DNA of 64,000 bases from CAYNVQ01 sp964400735. GTDB taxonomy: Bacteria > Acidobacteriota > Aminicenantia > Aminicenantales > Aminicenantaceae. Both the position numbers and the translations under genes were made by a program. The stretch is taken from the NCBI GenBank assembly GCA_964400735.1, contig CAYNVQ010000015.1:1-64000 (forward strand). Reading direction: 5' to 3'. This document shows, piece by piece, positions 43,091-52,312 of this stretch; within the stretch, counting starts at the first letter, position 1, and each line of letters opens with the position of its first letter. The notes beneath the pieces are model-generated. The model made no database searches. It worked only from the letters and a program-made list of their open reading frames with translations, and was not told the origin of the DNA.

Positions 43091-44422
43091 CTACCAAGGG
43101 ATAAGGCTTTTCCATCCATTCGGAAGACTCTTGACCACATCGTTCAAGATAATAAACACGAAAAGGATGATGACCAGAACGAATCCGATCTGCATGATGA
43201 CTTGTTTGATTTTGGCACTGAAATCCCGGCGGAACAGACCTTCCAGCCCCAGGACCAGGATGTGGCCTCCGTCGAACATGGGGATGGGAAACAGGTTGAT
43301 GATTCCGAGTTGGAGGCTGATAAAGGCGATCCACCACATCAAGGTGGTTAATCCCATGCGGAAGGCCACATAGGAAAAATTGGCAATAGCAATCGGCCCG
43401 CCCAGCTGTCTTGTAGAAGCCTCTCCAGTGAAGAGATCCTTTATAAAGTTCACCACAAGAAAGGCCCACCTGGCGATTTCTTGAACACCCTGTCCTATCG
43501 CCTTGAAGAATCCGTACTGTTCGATCACCGATTCAGCCATAGGCATGACCCCCAGCATACCCACTTCTCCCTCCTTCCTCGGTGTCGCCTTTAAATGAAC
43601 GAGCTCCCCCTCTCTCACGATCCCCAAATCGATCTCTTGACCTGGGTATTTCTCGATGGTAGCCGTGAAGGCAAAAAAATGCACCGGCTTTCCGTTTATC
43701 TCTCGAATCACATCTCCAGCTTTTATCCCTGCCTTCTCGGCTGGAGAGCCGGGCTGCACCATCCTCACTTCGGTCCAGATCTTGCCAGAAAATCCGGCGT
43801 ATCCCATCTCATATCTGGTCATGCTTTCGGTCAGCAGTCCGACTGTCAGGACTTCCCCCCCCCGCTTGATCTCGATATCGATGGTCCGTTCGGGCTTGGT
43901 TCCCACAGCGATCTCCACATCGCTCCAAGTGGCGGTCTTCCTGCCGTTTATGCTTAAAATTTCATCGTCGATCTTCAAATCCGCCTTCTCGGCCGGAGAC
44001 CCGGGTTCGATCCAGCCTATCACTGGATTCTGGTCCAAATATTTATTCACCGAAACACCGGCCATGTTAATGGCCGCCATGAGGACTACGGCCAAACAGA
44101 CGTTCATGATCGAACCCATGACGAGAACCAAAAATCTCTCCCATCTTTTCTTGGCCATGAAATCGCGCGCATCCATTTCTCTCTTCTCTTCAAGGACCTC
44201 TTCTCCGGAAAATTTGACATATCCTCCCAGCGGTATCATACTGATGCGGTAATCGGTCTCTCCCCTCTTCATTCCAGTCAGCCTCTTCCCATATCCCCAG
44301 GAAAAGACTTCTACCCTAATCCCTACCAGCTTGGCCATGAAAAAATGGCCGAATTCGTGGACGAACACAAGGATACCGAACACGAATGCGAACACTAGAA
44401 TTGTTCCGATGATTACACTCAT
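43091..44422 (-). CDS. rseP: RIP-type site-2 zinc protease RseP
   Basis: 443 residues. The zinc motif HEFGH is in the first membrane helix (LVFVHEFGHFFMAKL), with the third ligand in LFPIPMFDGGHI. Two PDZ domains lie between (PVIGWIEPGSPAEKADLKI; VQPGSPAEKAGIKAGD). It cuts anti-sigma factors and leftover signal peptides within the membrane. It lies between dxr (1-bp gap) and ispG in the usual envelope/isoprenoid operon. Confidence 0.95.
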   Translation of the reverse strand: MSVIIGTILVFAFVFGILVFVHEFGHFFMAKLVGIRVEVFSWGYGKRLTGMKRGETDYRISMIPLGGYVKFSGEEVLEEKREMDARDFMAKKRWERFLVLVMGSIMNVCLAVVLMAAINMAGVSVNKYLDQNPVIGWIEPGSPAEKADLKIDDEILSINGRKTATWSDVEIAVGTKPERTIDIEIKRGGEVLTVGLLTESMTRYEMGYAGFSGKIWTEVRMVQPGSPAEKAGIKAGDVIREINGKPVHFFAFTATIEKYPGQEIDLGIVREGELVHLKATPRKEGEVGMLGVMPMAESVIEQYGFFKAIGQGVQEIARWAFLVVNFIKDLFTGEASTRQLGGPIAIANFSYVAFRMGLTTLMWWIAFISLQLGIINLFPIPMFDGGHILVLGLEGLFRRDFSAKIKQVIMQIGFVLVIILFVFIILNDVVKSLPNGWKSLIPW

Positions 44423-44423
44423 T

Positions 44424-45602
44424 TTATTCCCTTTGTCCGATGAAATTCCGGGCTTTAATCCCGGTTTCCCGGTCGATGTCGAATATATCCTCCAGGTTTT
44501 CGATCCCTCTTAACCGATGGTTCGCCATCACTCCGGCAACCAAACTCCCGATCTCGGAAAATTTGATACGACCCTCGATAAAAGCCTCCACAGCCACTTC
44601 GTTGGCTGTATTCAGAACCACAGGAAGGCTTTCTCCCTCCTCCAGAGCCTTTCGAGCCAACTTTAACAAGGGAAATTTTTCCGCATCCGCGCTGAAAAAT
44701 TCGAGGCATCCCACCCGGCTCAGGTCCAGGGGGGGCAGTAAGGCCTTCTCTCGCACCGGATAGCTCAGGGCATACTGGATAGGTATTCTCATATCCGTGG
44801 GGCTCAATTGGGCCAAAACCGACCCATCCCTCATCTCCACCAAAGAATGGACGATGCTCTGGGGATGGACAAGTATATCCAGTTGTTCGGGTTTGAGACC
44901 GAAGAGCCATCGCGCTTCGATGAGTTCCAGTCCCTTGTTCATCAATGTCGCTGAATCGATGGTCACCTTTTTTCCCATTTTCCAACGCGGATGGTTGAGG
45001 GCTTCCTCCGGGGTTTTGTCCTTCATTTCCTCGCGCGATAGACGAAAAAACGGGCCTCCCGATGCGGTGAGGATCACCTTTTTCACATAAGACGGATCTT
45101 CCTTCGCCAGACACTGAAAAATTCCGCTGTGTTCGCTGTCCACCGGGATGATCTGGGCTCCTGTTTGACGGGCCGTCTTCATGATCAGCGGACCAGCTGC
45201 CACCATGCATTCCTTGTTGGCCAAAGCCACTCGTTTTCCGGCCTGAACGGCTCCCATCGTCGGCCGAAGCCCATTTATACCAGTGATAGCCGAAACGATC
45301 GTATCGGCTTCTTCGAACCGGGCGACCGCTTCAGCCCCCTCCTGACCCCAGGTTATCTCAAAAGCATTGGAAGGGAAAATCCGTCTGAATAGCCTGACAT
45401 CTTCCTCTCGCTCGAGCGAAACGATCTTAGGCGCAAAATCGGCGACTTGTTTTTTGAAAAGCTCGATATTACGGCCGGCGGCCAATCCCACGATTTCAAA
45501 CTTTCCTGCCGATTTCGACACCACTTCAAGAGTATTCCGGCCGATCGAGCCAGTGGAACCTAGAATTGAAAGACATTTTGTCTTTTTCACTCGATGACTC
45601 AA
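44424..45602 (-). CDS. dxr: 1-deoxy-D-xylulose-5-phosphate reductoisomerase
   Basis: 392 residues, normal length. NADPH motif ILGSTGSIGRNTLEV, LANKECMVAAG, VDSEHSGIFQCL with the metal-binding Asp and Glu, LTASGGPF, and NHPRWKMGKKVTIDSATLMN. First committed enzyme of the MEP route. Its start overlaps the cdsA stop as ATGA. Confidence 0.96.
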   Translation of the reverse strand: MSHRVKKTKCLSILGSTGSIGRNTLEVVSKSAGKFEIVGLAAGRNIELFKKQVADFAPKIVSLEREEDVRLFRRIFPSNAFEITWGQEGAEAVARFEEADTIVSAITGINGLRPTMGAVQAGKRVALANKECMVAAGPLIMKTARQTGAQIIPVDSEHSGIFQCLAKEDPSYVKKVILTASGGPFFRLSREEMKDKTPEEALNHPRWKMGKKVTIDSATLMNKGLELIEARWLFGLKPEQLDILVHPQSIVHSLVEMRDGSVLAQLSPTDMRIPIQYALSYPVREKALLPPLDLSRVGCLEFFSADAEKFPLLKLARKALEEGESLPVVLNTANEVAVEAFIEGRIKFSEIGSLVAGVMANHRLRGIENLEDIFDIDRETGIKARNFIGQRE

Positions 45603-46408
45603 CTCATTCCGATGTATTTCAAAAGATAATAGAACATAGGGCCGGCTAGTATAAGACTGTCCACACGGTCCAAAAATCCGCCGTGCCCAGGTAAAATATT
45701 CGAAGAGTCTTTAACCCCGGCCGCTCTCTTGAAGAGCGATTCCAGTGGATCGCTCACCTGAGCGATCACATGGACCACAAAGGCAAAAACAACCGCTTTC
45801 CACAGGATCGCCTCGGGGAGAAAGATCTGCTGGGCAGCCACGCCTCCTAGGCAGGCAAAAACGACGCCCCCAAAACTCCCCTCCCATGTTTTGCGAGGGC
45901 TGGCCAGCGGGGCCAGTTTGTGCCGGCCCAGCCAGCTTCCGATTGCGTAGGCTCCAGTATCTCCGATAAAAATCACGGCAAACAGGAAATAGACCCAAAG
46001 GGGTCCTTCATCGACCCTCAAATAGAAAAAATGATTGAGCGTAAAGCTCAAGTACAGGGCTCCAAAAAAGGTTAAAGCGATCGACGGAGGATACCCGGCC
46101 AACTTTTCTAGCTTATTTATGGACAGCACAAAATATATGGCCGTCAGGGCTAGAGAAACGAACAGGGCCAAACCCAGAGGAAAGGAAATAAAAAAGAAGG
46201 ATAGGCCGATGATCAGAGCCACCGCACTTCCTAAAATCTTTTGAGGAGCATAGTGGCGCTTGGAGGCTAGATTATAAAATTCCCAAAGGGAGGCCAGGAT
46301 CAAAACCTGTATGACGAGAAAAAAGGCAAGATCGTTGAAGAATTGGATGCAGACAAAGATGAAGGATAGAAGCACAATGGCGGTTGGCACTCTCTTGCGC
46401 ATACTCAT
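45599..46408 (-). CDS. cdsA: phosphatidate cytidylyltransferase
   Basis: 269 residues with about eight membrane helices. The CDP-diglyceride synthase signature is at the C-terminal end: SDPLESLFKRAAGVKDS followed by PGHGGFLDRVDSL; SPRKTWEG precedes it. It makes CDP-diacylglycerol for phospholipid synthesis. It lies 105 bp after uppS and overlaps dxr. Confidence 0.95.
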   Translation of the reverse strand: MSMRKRVPTAIVLLSFIFVCIQFFNDLAFFLVIQVLILASLWEFYNLASKRHYAPQKILGSAVALIIGLSFFFISFPLGLALFVSLALTAIYFVLSINKLEKLAGYPPSIALTFFGALYLSFTLNHFFYLRVDEGPLWVYFLFAVIFIGDTGAYAIGSWLGRHKLAPLASPRKTWEGSFGGVVFACLGGVAAQQIFLPEAILWKAVVFAFVVHVIAQVSDPLESLFKRAAGVKDSSNILPGHGGFLDRVDSLILAGPMFYYLLKYIGMS

Positions 46409-46513
46409 CTCTAGTTATCTTTTCTTTATCCAAGAAACAGAGGATCGCCGACCAGGACATAACCCCATTCTAATCATCATCCGGTTCGAGCTAAACCGCA
46501 GCGAAAAAAGCCA

Positions 46514-47284
46514 TCAGCGGGGACGGATATCTCCAAATCTCCTTTCTCTCCTTTGGTAATCCAATAAGGCCTGGAAAAGGTGTTTTTTACGAAAGTCAGG
46601 CCAGAATTCAGAGGTTATCCATATTTCCGAGTACGCGATCTGCCAGAGAAGAAAATTGGAAATTCTCAACTCGCCGCTCGTCCTGATGAGCAGGTCGGGA
46701 TCAGGAATTGCAGCCGTATATAAATAGGAGGAAAATTTCTCTTCAGTCAAAGAATCGATAGGAGATGGAGTCTCCCGGCAAAGCTTCTTGACTGCCTCTA
46801 CAATTTCGGCCCTCCCCCCATAGTTGAGCGCTAGGACGATAGTCATCCGTTTGCAATCCTTGGTCAGTTCTTCCACCCGCCGGAGTTCCTTCCGTATCCG
46901 GGACGGCAAAGCCTCTTGCTGACCAATAACCTTCAAGCGCAGACGGTTCTTGGTCAAAACTTTGTATTCCTCCCTCAAATATCTTTCGAGAAGCTTCCAC
47001 AGGGTGGCAATTTCGGTTTTAGGCCTCTTCCAGTTCTCTTTGGAGAAGGCGTAAAGCGTCAGATATTTTATTCCCAGATGGGCGCACGCTTCCACTACTT
47101 CCTGGACGGATTTGGCTCCCGCCCTATGACCTTCTTCTCTGGGGAGATTGCGCCTTTTGGCCCAGCGCCCGTTCCCGTCCATAATGATCGCCACATGTCG
47201 GGGCAATCTCGAAGAATCGAGGCTGTTCAGAAGCCGTTCTTCCTCGCTCCCAGGCTCGACAAGATCCTCACGGCTTTCTATCAT
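46514..47284 (-). CDS. uppS: undecaprenyl diphosphate synthase (isoprenyl transferase)
   Basis: 256 residues. AIIMDGNGRWAKRR with the catalytic Asp, EGHRAGAKSV, LTLYAFSKENWKRP, and the C-terminal DLLIRTSGELRISNFLLWQ and SEIWITSEFWPDF. It builds the C55 lipid carrier for peptidoglycan. It is the first gene of uppS-cdsA-dxr-rseP-ispG. Its TATAAT box ends 6 bases before the ATG, so the mRNA may have almost no leader. Confidence 0.95.
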   Translation of the reverse strand: MIESREDLVEPGSEEERLLNSLDSSRLPRHVAIIMDGNGRWAKRRNLPREEGHRAGAKSVQEVVEACAHLGIKYLTLYAFSKENWKRPKTEIATLWKLLERYLREEYKVLTKNRLRLKVIGQQEALPSRIRKELRRVEELTKDCKRMTIVLALNYGGRAEIVEAVKKLCRETPSPIDSLTEEKFSSYLYTAAIPDPDLLIRTSGELRISNFLLWQIAYSEIWITSEFWPDFRKKHLFQALLDYQRRERRFGDIRPR

Positions 47285-47290
47285 ACGCCA

Positions 47291-47319
47291 ATTATATGGT
47301 CATGGTGGCCAATTGTAAA
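47291..47319 (-). promoter_or_regulatory. promoter of uppS-cdsA-dxr-rseP-ispG, probably leaderless
   Basis: Minus strand: TTTACA (47314-47319), a 17-bp spacer, TATAAT (47291-47296). The normal start distance of about 7 bases puts transcription at or beside the A of the uppS ATG (47284). The -35 box is 6 bp from the repeat element at 47326. Confidence 0.75.
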
Positions 47320-47325
47320 GTACTA

Positions 47326-47448
47326 GGGGACGCTCCTTTAGGTACCACCCTATGATATAGAGTATGTTCCAACAGGAGGCAGTGTAGACAAATAGACTAG
47401 TTTTCTGAAAGAGAGGAGGTATAGGGTGGTACCTAAAGGAACGTCCCC
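47326..47448. mobile_element. MITE/REP-like element, family A, copy 2
   Basis: 123 bp with 28-bp inverted ends (47326-47353 and 47421-47448) that differ at one position. The ends match those of copy 1 at 30271-30481, but the 67-bp interior differs. It lies between the divergent uppS and hypC genes. No transposase inside and no clear target duplication. Confidence 0.85.
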
Positions 47449-47505
47449 CTTTACGGAAAAGGCCGAATATGGTATCTTATCTTTTTTAAAGAAAGATAAT
47501 CGAAG

Positions 47506-47739
47506 ATGTGTCTTGGAATACCTGCCAAAGTCATCCAAGTCGATGATTCCCTTCAGGGAAAAGTGGATTATCTGGGGACTAAGGTCAAAACGAACTTCAC
47601 CCTATTGGAAGACGTCAAGAAAGGAGACTGGGTCATCGTTCATGCCGGCTTCGCTATATCCAAGCTGGATGAAGAGGAAGCTCGAGAAACGCTCGAAATA
47701 CTCCGCGAGTATGCCTGGACCATCGAAGAACCGAAATAA
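47506..47739 (+). CDS. hypC: hydrogenase maturation chaperone HypC/HybG family
   Basis: 77 residues. It starts MCLGIPAKVIQVD with the essential Cys2, followed by the small beta-barrel (VDYLGTKVKTNF, GDWVIVHAGFAISKLDEEEA). HypC carries the Fe(CN)2CO unit with HypD to the [NiFe]-hydrogenase large subunit. hypD and hypE follow on the same strand. Confidence 0.95.
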   Translation: MCLGIPAKVIQVDDSLQGKVDYLGTKVKTNFTLLEDVKKGDWVIVHAGFAISKLDEEEARETLEILREYAWTIEEPK

Positions 47740-47829
47740 AGGCTCTCATCGGGTCCTATCGGGCCCTGACCGTGTTTATCCGGCAGGCTGGTTCCAAAAC
47801 CTCAGACCGGATGCAATCCAGCCGAATCA

Positions 47830-48933
47830 ATGAAAGAACTGAGAAACAGCCAAATAATGCAGGGGCTCCTTTCCGAGATCGAAAAAAAGACGCGTTCTAT
47901 CCAGAAGACCGTAAAAATTATGGAGGTCTGCGGAACCCACACCATGACCATCCATAAATTCGGGCTGAGAAAGCTTTTGGAAGATGCCGGAGTGAAAATG
48001 CTTTCAGGGCCGGGTTGCCCCGTTTGTATCACCCCTAATGAGACACATGAAGCCGCCCTGAAGTTCGTCTCCGAGAGAGAAGGTTCTATCCTGGCCACCT
48101 TCGGAGATATGACCAGGGTACCCACCCGGATTGGTTCGCTCCAAACGATCGTTCCGGCCCCGAATTCTCTGGTCAAAATCGTGTATTCCCCCTTCGAATC
48201 TCTGGATTTAGCCCGTCAAAATCCGGACAGAGATGTCGTTTTTTTCGGAGTGGGTTTTGAAACGACCATCCCTGCCATCGCCCTATCGGCCAAACAAGCC
48301 TTTGAAGAAAAAATCCAGAATTATTCCATCCTTTCGGCCCTGTGGATCATCCCCCCTCCTCTGCGCGCCATCCTGGAATCCAGGGATACAGACATCCAGG
48401 GATTTCTCTATCCCGGACACGTCAGCGCCATCATCGGAAAAGAGCCATATCGATTCATCCCCGATGAATTCGGAATCCCCGGATGCATCACGGGCTTCGA
48501 ACCGAGCGATATTCTGCTCGGCATCTCTTCCATACTTGATCAAATCCAGGCGGGAAAAGCCTGGATCGCCAACGAATATTCGCGTGTGGTCAGACCCGAG
48601 GGAAATCCCAAAGCACGAGCCCTGATGGAAGATATTTGCACCCCTAAGGATGCCCATTGGCGGGGTCTGGGAATGATCCCCAGCAGCGGATTGAAGCTGA
48701 AAGAAAAATATTTCGCTGTCGATGCAGAGGTGAAATATGGGATGGAGATCAAAGGAAGCCGTCTGGATCTTCCGGGCTGCCGCTGCGGCGATATCCTCAA
48801 AGGAAAGATCTCGCCTCCGGAATGCGGCCTATTCGCTACGAAATGCAACCCGGAATCCCCCTACGGTCCTTGTATGGTTTCCTTCGAAGGCGCCTGTCTA
48901 GCCTATTATAAATACGACCGGCCGAACCGATGA
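47830..48933 (+). CDS. hypD: hydrogenase maturation protein HypD
   Basis: 367 residues. MEVCGTHTMTIHKFG, LSGPGCPVCITPN and GVGFETTIPA are the conserved motifs of HypD domains 1 and 2; the C-terminal cysteines that bind the 4Fe-4S cluster are in LPGCRCGDIL, CGLFATKC and YGPCMVSFEGACLAYY. It is the scaffold for Fe(CN)2CO assembly. Its stop overlaps a possible hypE start (ATGA). Confidence 0.96.
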   Translation: MKELRNSQIMQGLLSEIEKKTRSIQKTVKIMEVCGTHTMTIHKFGLRKLLEDAGVKMLSGPGCPVCITPNETHEAALKFVSEREGSILATFGDMTRVPTRIGSLQTIVPAPNSLVKIVYSPFESLDLARQNPDRDVVFFGVGFETTIPAIALSAKQAFEEKIQNYSILSALWIIPPPLRAILESRDTDIQGFLYPGHVSAIIGKEPYRFIPDEFGIPGCITGFEPSDILLGISSILDQIQAGKAWIANEYSRVVRPEGNPKARALMEDICTPKDAHWRGLGMIPSSGLKLKEKYFAVDAEVKYGMEIKGSRLDLPGCRCGDILKGKISPPECGLFATKCNPESPYGPCMVSFEGACLAYYKYDRPNR

Positions 48934-48974
48934 CCGCAGGGGAAAGAAACAGGAAGGAAAGGGAGCCGTCCATG

Positions 48975-49964
48975 AAAGAAAACAAGGTGAGTCTGGAACT
49001 GGGAAGCGGTGGAAAAATGATGCGCGATTTCATCGACCGGCATATCGTGAGAGCTTTTAAAAATCCGATCCTGGGCGAATTGGGCGATTCAGCCCTGCTC
49101 CCCGATGGGTTGGCCTTCACCACCGACAGTTACGTGGTCGACCCTATCTTTTTTCCAGGAGGAGACATCGGCACCCTGTGCGTTAACGGCACGGTCAATG
49201 ACCTGGTGGTCGCCGGGGCAAAACCCCGGTACATCTCCCTCTCCTTCATACTGGAAGAAGGTCTCTCCTGGAAGGACCTGGAAAAAATATTGAAATCGGT
49301 CCATAAATCGGCCCTAAAAGCCGGAGTCACTGTGGCCACAGGAGATACTAAGGTAGTGAGGCGCGGCCAGGGGGATAAAATCTATATCAACACCTCGGGC
49401 CTGGGAAAAATCATCGCCCGGCCCAGCCTGAAAAAGGCAAAGCCGGGAGATAAGGTCATCGTCACCGGGAATCTAGGCGAACACAGCCTGGCTGTTATGC
49501 TGGCCCGCGGAGATTTCGGACTGGAAGCAGGGACAAAAAGCGACTGTGCGCCCCTCAACTACCTTCTTCCCCTCTGGAAGCAAGGGGTCTACTGGATGAG
49601 GGACATCACCCGCGGAGGTCTGGCCACCGTGCTTTCGGAACTGTCCGAAAAGCTGCCCTATTCGGTGATCATCGAAGAAGAGAAAATTCCTTTCTCCCGG
49701 GCGGTCGAGGGAGCGAGCGAGCTTTTGGGAATCGATCCTCTCTATCTTGCCTGTGAAGGGAGGGCGGTTATGGTAGTTCCCGAAAAATCGGCGCCGCATA
49801 TTTTGAAAAAGATTAGGGAGAACAAGCTGGGAAAAAAGGCGGCTATACTGGGACAGATAGAGGACAAGGTGGGAAAACCCGGAGAGCTCCTGCTGAGGAC
49901 CCTCTCCGGAGGTCTGAGGCTTCTGGAGCCCTTGACTTCAGAGCTTCTCCCCCGCATATGCTGA
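48975..49964 (+). CDS. hypE: hydrogenase maturation protein HypE
   Basis: 329 residues. LELGSGGKMMRDFI at the start, TDSYVVDPIFFPGGDIGTL, a PurM/AIR-synthase-like fold (ATGDTKVVRRGQGD, MRDITRGGLATVLSEL), and the C-terminal PRIC whose Cys becomes the thiocyanate that donates cyanide. HypF, its carbamoyl donor partner, is absent from the window, as are hypA and hypB. The ATG at 48975 has GGGAG 6 bases upstream; 48930 overlaps hypD and is the alternative. Confidence 0.95.
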   Translation, partial: KENKVSLELGSGGKMMRDFIDRHIVRAFKNPILGELGDSALLPDGLAFTTDSYVVDPIFFPGGDIGTLCVNGTVNDLVVAGAKPRYISLSFILEEGLSWKDLEKILKSVHKSALKAGVTVATGDTKVVRRGQGDKIYINTSGLGKIIARPSLKKAKPGDKVIVTGNLGEHSLAVMLARGDFGLEAGTKSDCAPLNYLLPLWKQGVYWMRDITRGGLATVLSELSEKLPYSVIIEEEKIPFSRAVEGASELLGIDPLYLACEGRAVMVVPEKSAPHILKKIRENKLGKKAAILGQIEDKVGKPGELLLRTLSGGLRLLEPLTSELLPRIC

Positions 49965-49984
49965 TTGTCCTCACGAGCTGAAGC

Positions 49985-52078
49985 ATGGATAAAAGACGAC
50001 GGTCCAAAATTGCCCGATGGGTCTTCTACCCTCTCCTTATCGGATCCATCGTCTACCTGGCTATCACCCAAAACCAGGGCCGGCAGCTCCCAGAAAAAGC
50101 GAAATACAACAGCCTGGTGGAGACCAAACAGAGAGAAATGACTGTCCAGGAAGGCGACCGTTTTCTCCTGCGCTTCATCATCAAAAACCGGGGCAAAGCG
50201 ATATGGAGCTCGGAAGGAGAATTTCCCTGCTTCTTCTCCTACCATCTCTACTCAAGAGAAAATCTGAGGACCCTTCAGTACGATAACCGAAGGTTTCCGC
50301 TCCCCCAGGATCTGGAGCCCGGGAAAAAGATCGAGATGGAAATCACCGTCCGGGCCCCCATAGAGGCGGGAAGATACCTCCTCCAGTTCGACATGGTAAG
50401 GGAAGGAAAGTCATGGTTCAGGGATTACGGGTCTAGGACGGAGTTTGTTCGGCTGACCGTCGAGAAGAAGGAATGGCCCGAGGATAGTCAGGCGTTCTCC
50501 CTAGAGGAGGGCAAATATACAGTCACTCATTCCAGCCGGGGAGAGCTGGATAAACTCCTGAAAATCATCCGCCTCACCTTGGGCCAGAACGAGGTGGCAT
50601 TCGAAGGAAAGACAGGTAAGATCAGGGGATTCGCGGCCGGTGTGGATTATCCCCAGATATGGCTGAGGGATGCCAACACCATCCTTCCGGCATCCAGGTA
50701 TTTCTATGACGCATCGTTTCTATCCTCCTGGCTAGAGGAACACCTGGCTTTCCAAAAGGAAAGCGGCTCTCTCGAAGATTGGATCGATTCGAGAGGGATG
50801 TCGGATAAAAACACTACCGAGACAGACCAGGAGTCCTCCGCAGTGCAGGCCGCCTATAAAATCTATGAGGTCCTCGGCCCTGAGTGGATGGAGAAGAGGA
50901 TTGCCGGGAAAAGAATCATCGACAGGCTGGAGCAGGCCTTGTCGTACGTTCTCGAAAATCGCTGGAGCGACCGGTACGGGCTCCTCACCGGAGCTCACAC
51001 GGCAGACTGGGGGGATGTGGACATGGTCGATGCGGACCAGCAGGCCATCTATACCGACGAGAGGACTCATTGGACGGCCGACATCTACGACCAGAGCATG
51101 TTCTACCAGGCCTGTCTGAATCTGGCTGGAATGATAGAAGCAGGAGAAGCAGCGAGAGGAAATCCGGAAGGACAAAAGAGGGCGGATTTTTGGAAAGAAA
51201 AAGCCACTTCGATCAAGATCAGCACGAATAAATGGCTCTGGCAGGAAGATAGAGGATTCTACAGAATCCACATCCATCTCGACGACCTGGAACACGCTTT
51301 CGACGAATCGGACATGTTCGCCATGGGAGGAAATGTGCAGGCCGTCCTTGCCGGCTTGGCTGACCGAGGAAAAAGCCGCCGGATCATCGAAGAAGCGTTG
51401 AGGAGGCAGGAAACCTATAAAATCTCCACCATCAGCGGAACCCTTCTTCCGCCTTATCCTCATGGCTTATTCAAACATCCCCTGGTCGACGCCCCCTATG
51501 AATACCAGAACGGGGCCCAGTGGGACTGGTTCGGGGGGCGCCTGATATTCGCCATGTTCGAAAACGGTTTCAGCAAAAAGGCTATAGAAAAATTGGCTCA
51601 GATCGTCAAAAAGAACCTGAAAAACCGAGGATTCTTCGAGTGGGACAGCAAGGAAGGAATCGGCAAGGGCAGCGATTTTTACGCCGGGAGTGCCGGGAGT
51701 TTGGGAAAAGCTCTGGTTGAAGGCTATTTCGGGATCAGGCTGACTGGGGGCCGGCTGAGCCTCGAGCCGAAGCTGGGCCGGGATTCTGCCCGTATCCATG
51801 TTTATCTACCGACCAATGATAGGTTCATCGCCTACAGCTACCAGTTCGATGAGAAAGCCGGAAGACTCACTCTCGAGTTCAACAGTGATTTCTCCCGCCC
51901 TGGAAGGCTGAGGGTTCTCAATCCCTGGATGCCGCAAGAAAATCCGCTCCGAAAAAATGATCTCGAGGTTTTTCTGGATGGAAAAGATGTCGATTATAAG
52001 CTAGAGGAAATGAACCAAGATGAATTCATTTCTCTCGAAACGGATTTCCTCCATCATTCCCTGGAAATAATTTTTTGA
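49985..52078 (+). CDS. membrane-anchored (alpha/alpha)6 glycosidase-like protein
   Basis: 697 residues. One membrane helix (about 10-30), a beta-sandwich domain (about 45-165), and from about 185 a helical catalytic-like domain: FAAGVDYPQIWLRDANTILPA, TTETDQESSAVQAAY, GAHTADWGDVDMVDADQQ, DQSMFYQACLNLAG, DESDMFAMGGNVQAVL, EYQNGAQWDWFGGRLIF. The pattern of acidic residues at the tops of helices suits a six-hairpin glycosidase (glucoamylase/GH15, GH63-like clan). A small C-terminal beta domain ends it. It probably faces the periplasm. The exact family and substrate are not clear. Confidence 0.72.
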   Translation: MDKRRRSKIARWVFYPLLIGSIVYLAITQNQGRQLPEKAKYNSLVETKQREMTVQEGDRFLLRFIIKNRGKAIWSSEGEFPCFFSYHLYSRENLRTLQYDNRRFPLPQDLEPGKKIEMEITVRAPIEAGRYLLQFDMVREGKSWFRDYGSRTEFVRLTVEKKEWPEDSQAFSLEEGKYTVTHSSRGELDKLLKIIRLTLGQNEVAFEGKTGKIRGFAAGVDYPQIWLRDANTILPASRYFYDASFLSSWLEEHLAFQKESGSLEDWIDSRGMSDKNTTETDQESSAVQAAYKIYEVLGPEWMEKRIAGKRIIDRLEQALSYVLENRWSDRYGLLTGAHTADWGDVDMVDADQQAIYTDERTHWTADIYDQSMFYQACLNLAGMIEAGEAARGNPEGQKRADFWKEKATSIKISTNKWLWQEDRGFYRIHIHLDDLEHAFDESDMFAMGGNVQAVLAGLADRGKSRRIIEEALRRQETYKISTISGTLLPPYPHGLFKHPLVDAPYEYQNGAQWDWFGGRLIFAMFENGFSKKAIEKLAQIVKKNLKNRGFFEWDSKEGIGKGSDFYAGSAGSLGKALVEGYFGIRLTGGRLSLEPKLGRDSARIHVYLPTNDRFIAYSYQFDEKAGRLTLEFNSDFSRPGRLRVLNPWMPQENPLRKNDLEVFLDGKDVDYKLEEMNQDEFISLETDFLHHSLEIIF

Positions 52079-52216
52079 TCCTTTCCCTATTTCGCTAATC
52101 TTTTGACTGGCGAATCTTCTGGATTCTCTTCTCTCAAATTATGTTCTTTATACATTCGAACCGGAGGAAAAGAAGGCGAAGAAGAATACATCCCACATTT
52201 TGTCTATATTAATCTT

Positions 52217-52245
52217 TTGACATTGGGATGGCTCCTTTATAGAAT
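52217..52245 (+). promoter_or_regulatory. promoter of the SBBP/six-repeat gene cluster
   Basis: TTGACA (52217-52222), a 17-bp spacer, TAGAAT (52240-52245), about 60 bp before the GAGGAGGAG site and the ATG at 52313. It shares TTGACATT ... TATAGAAT with the promoter at 7686. Confidence 0.65.
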
Positions 52246-52312
52246 ACAGTCATAAAATACCGAATTCTGTGTATCGAATGGATTCACTCAAGAAAAGGGA
52301 GAGGAGGAGAAT

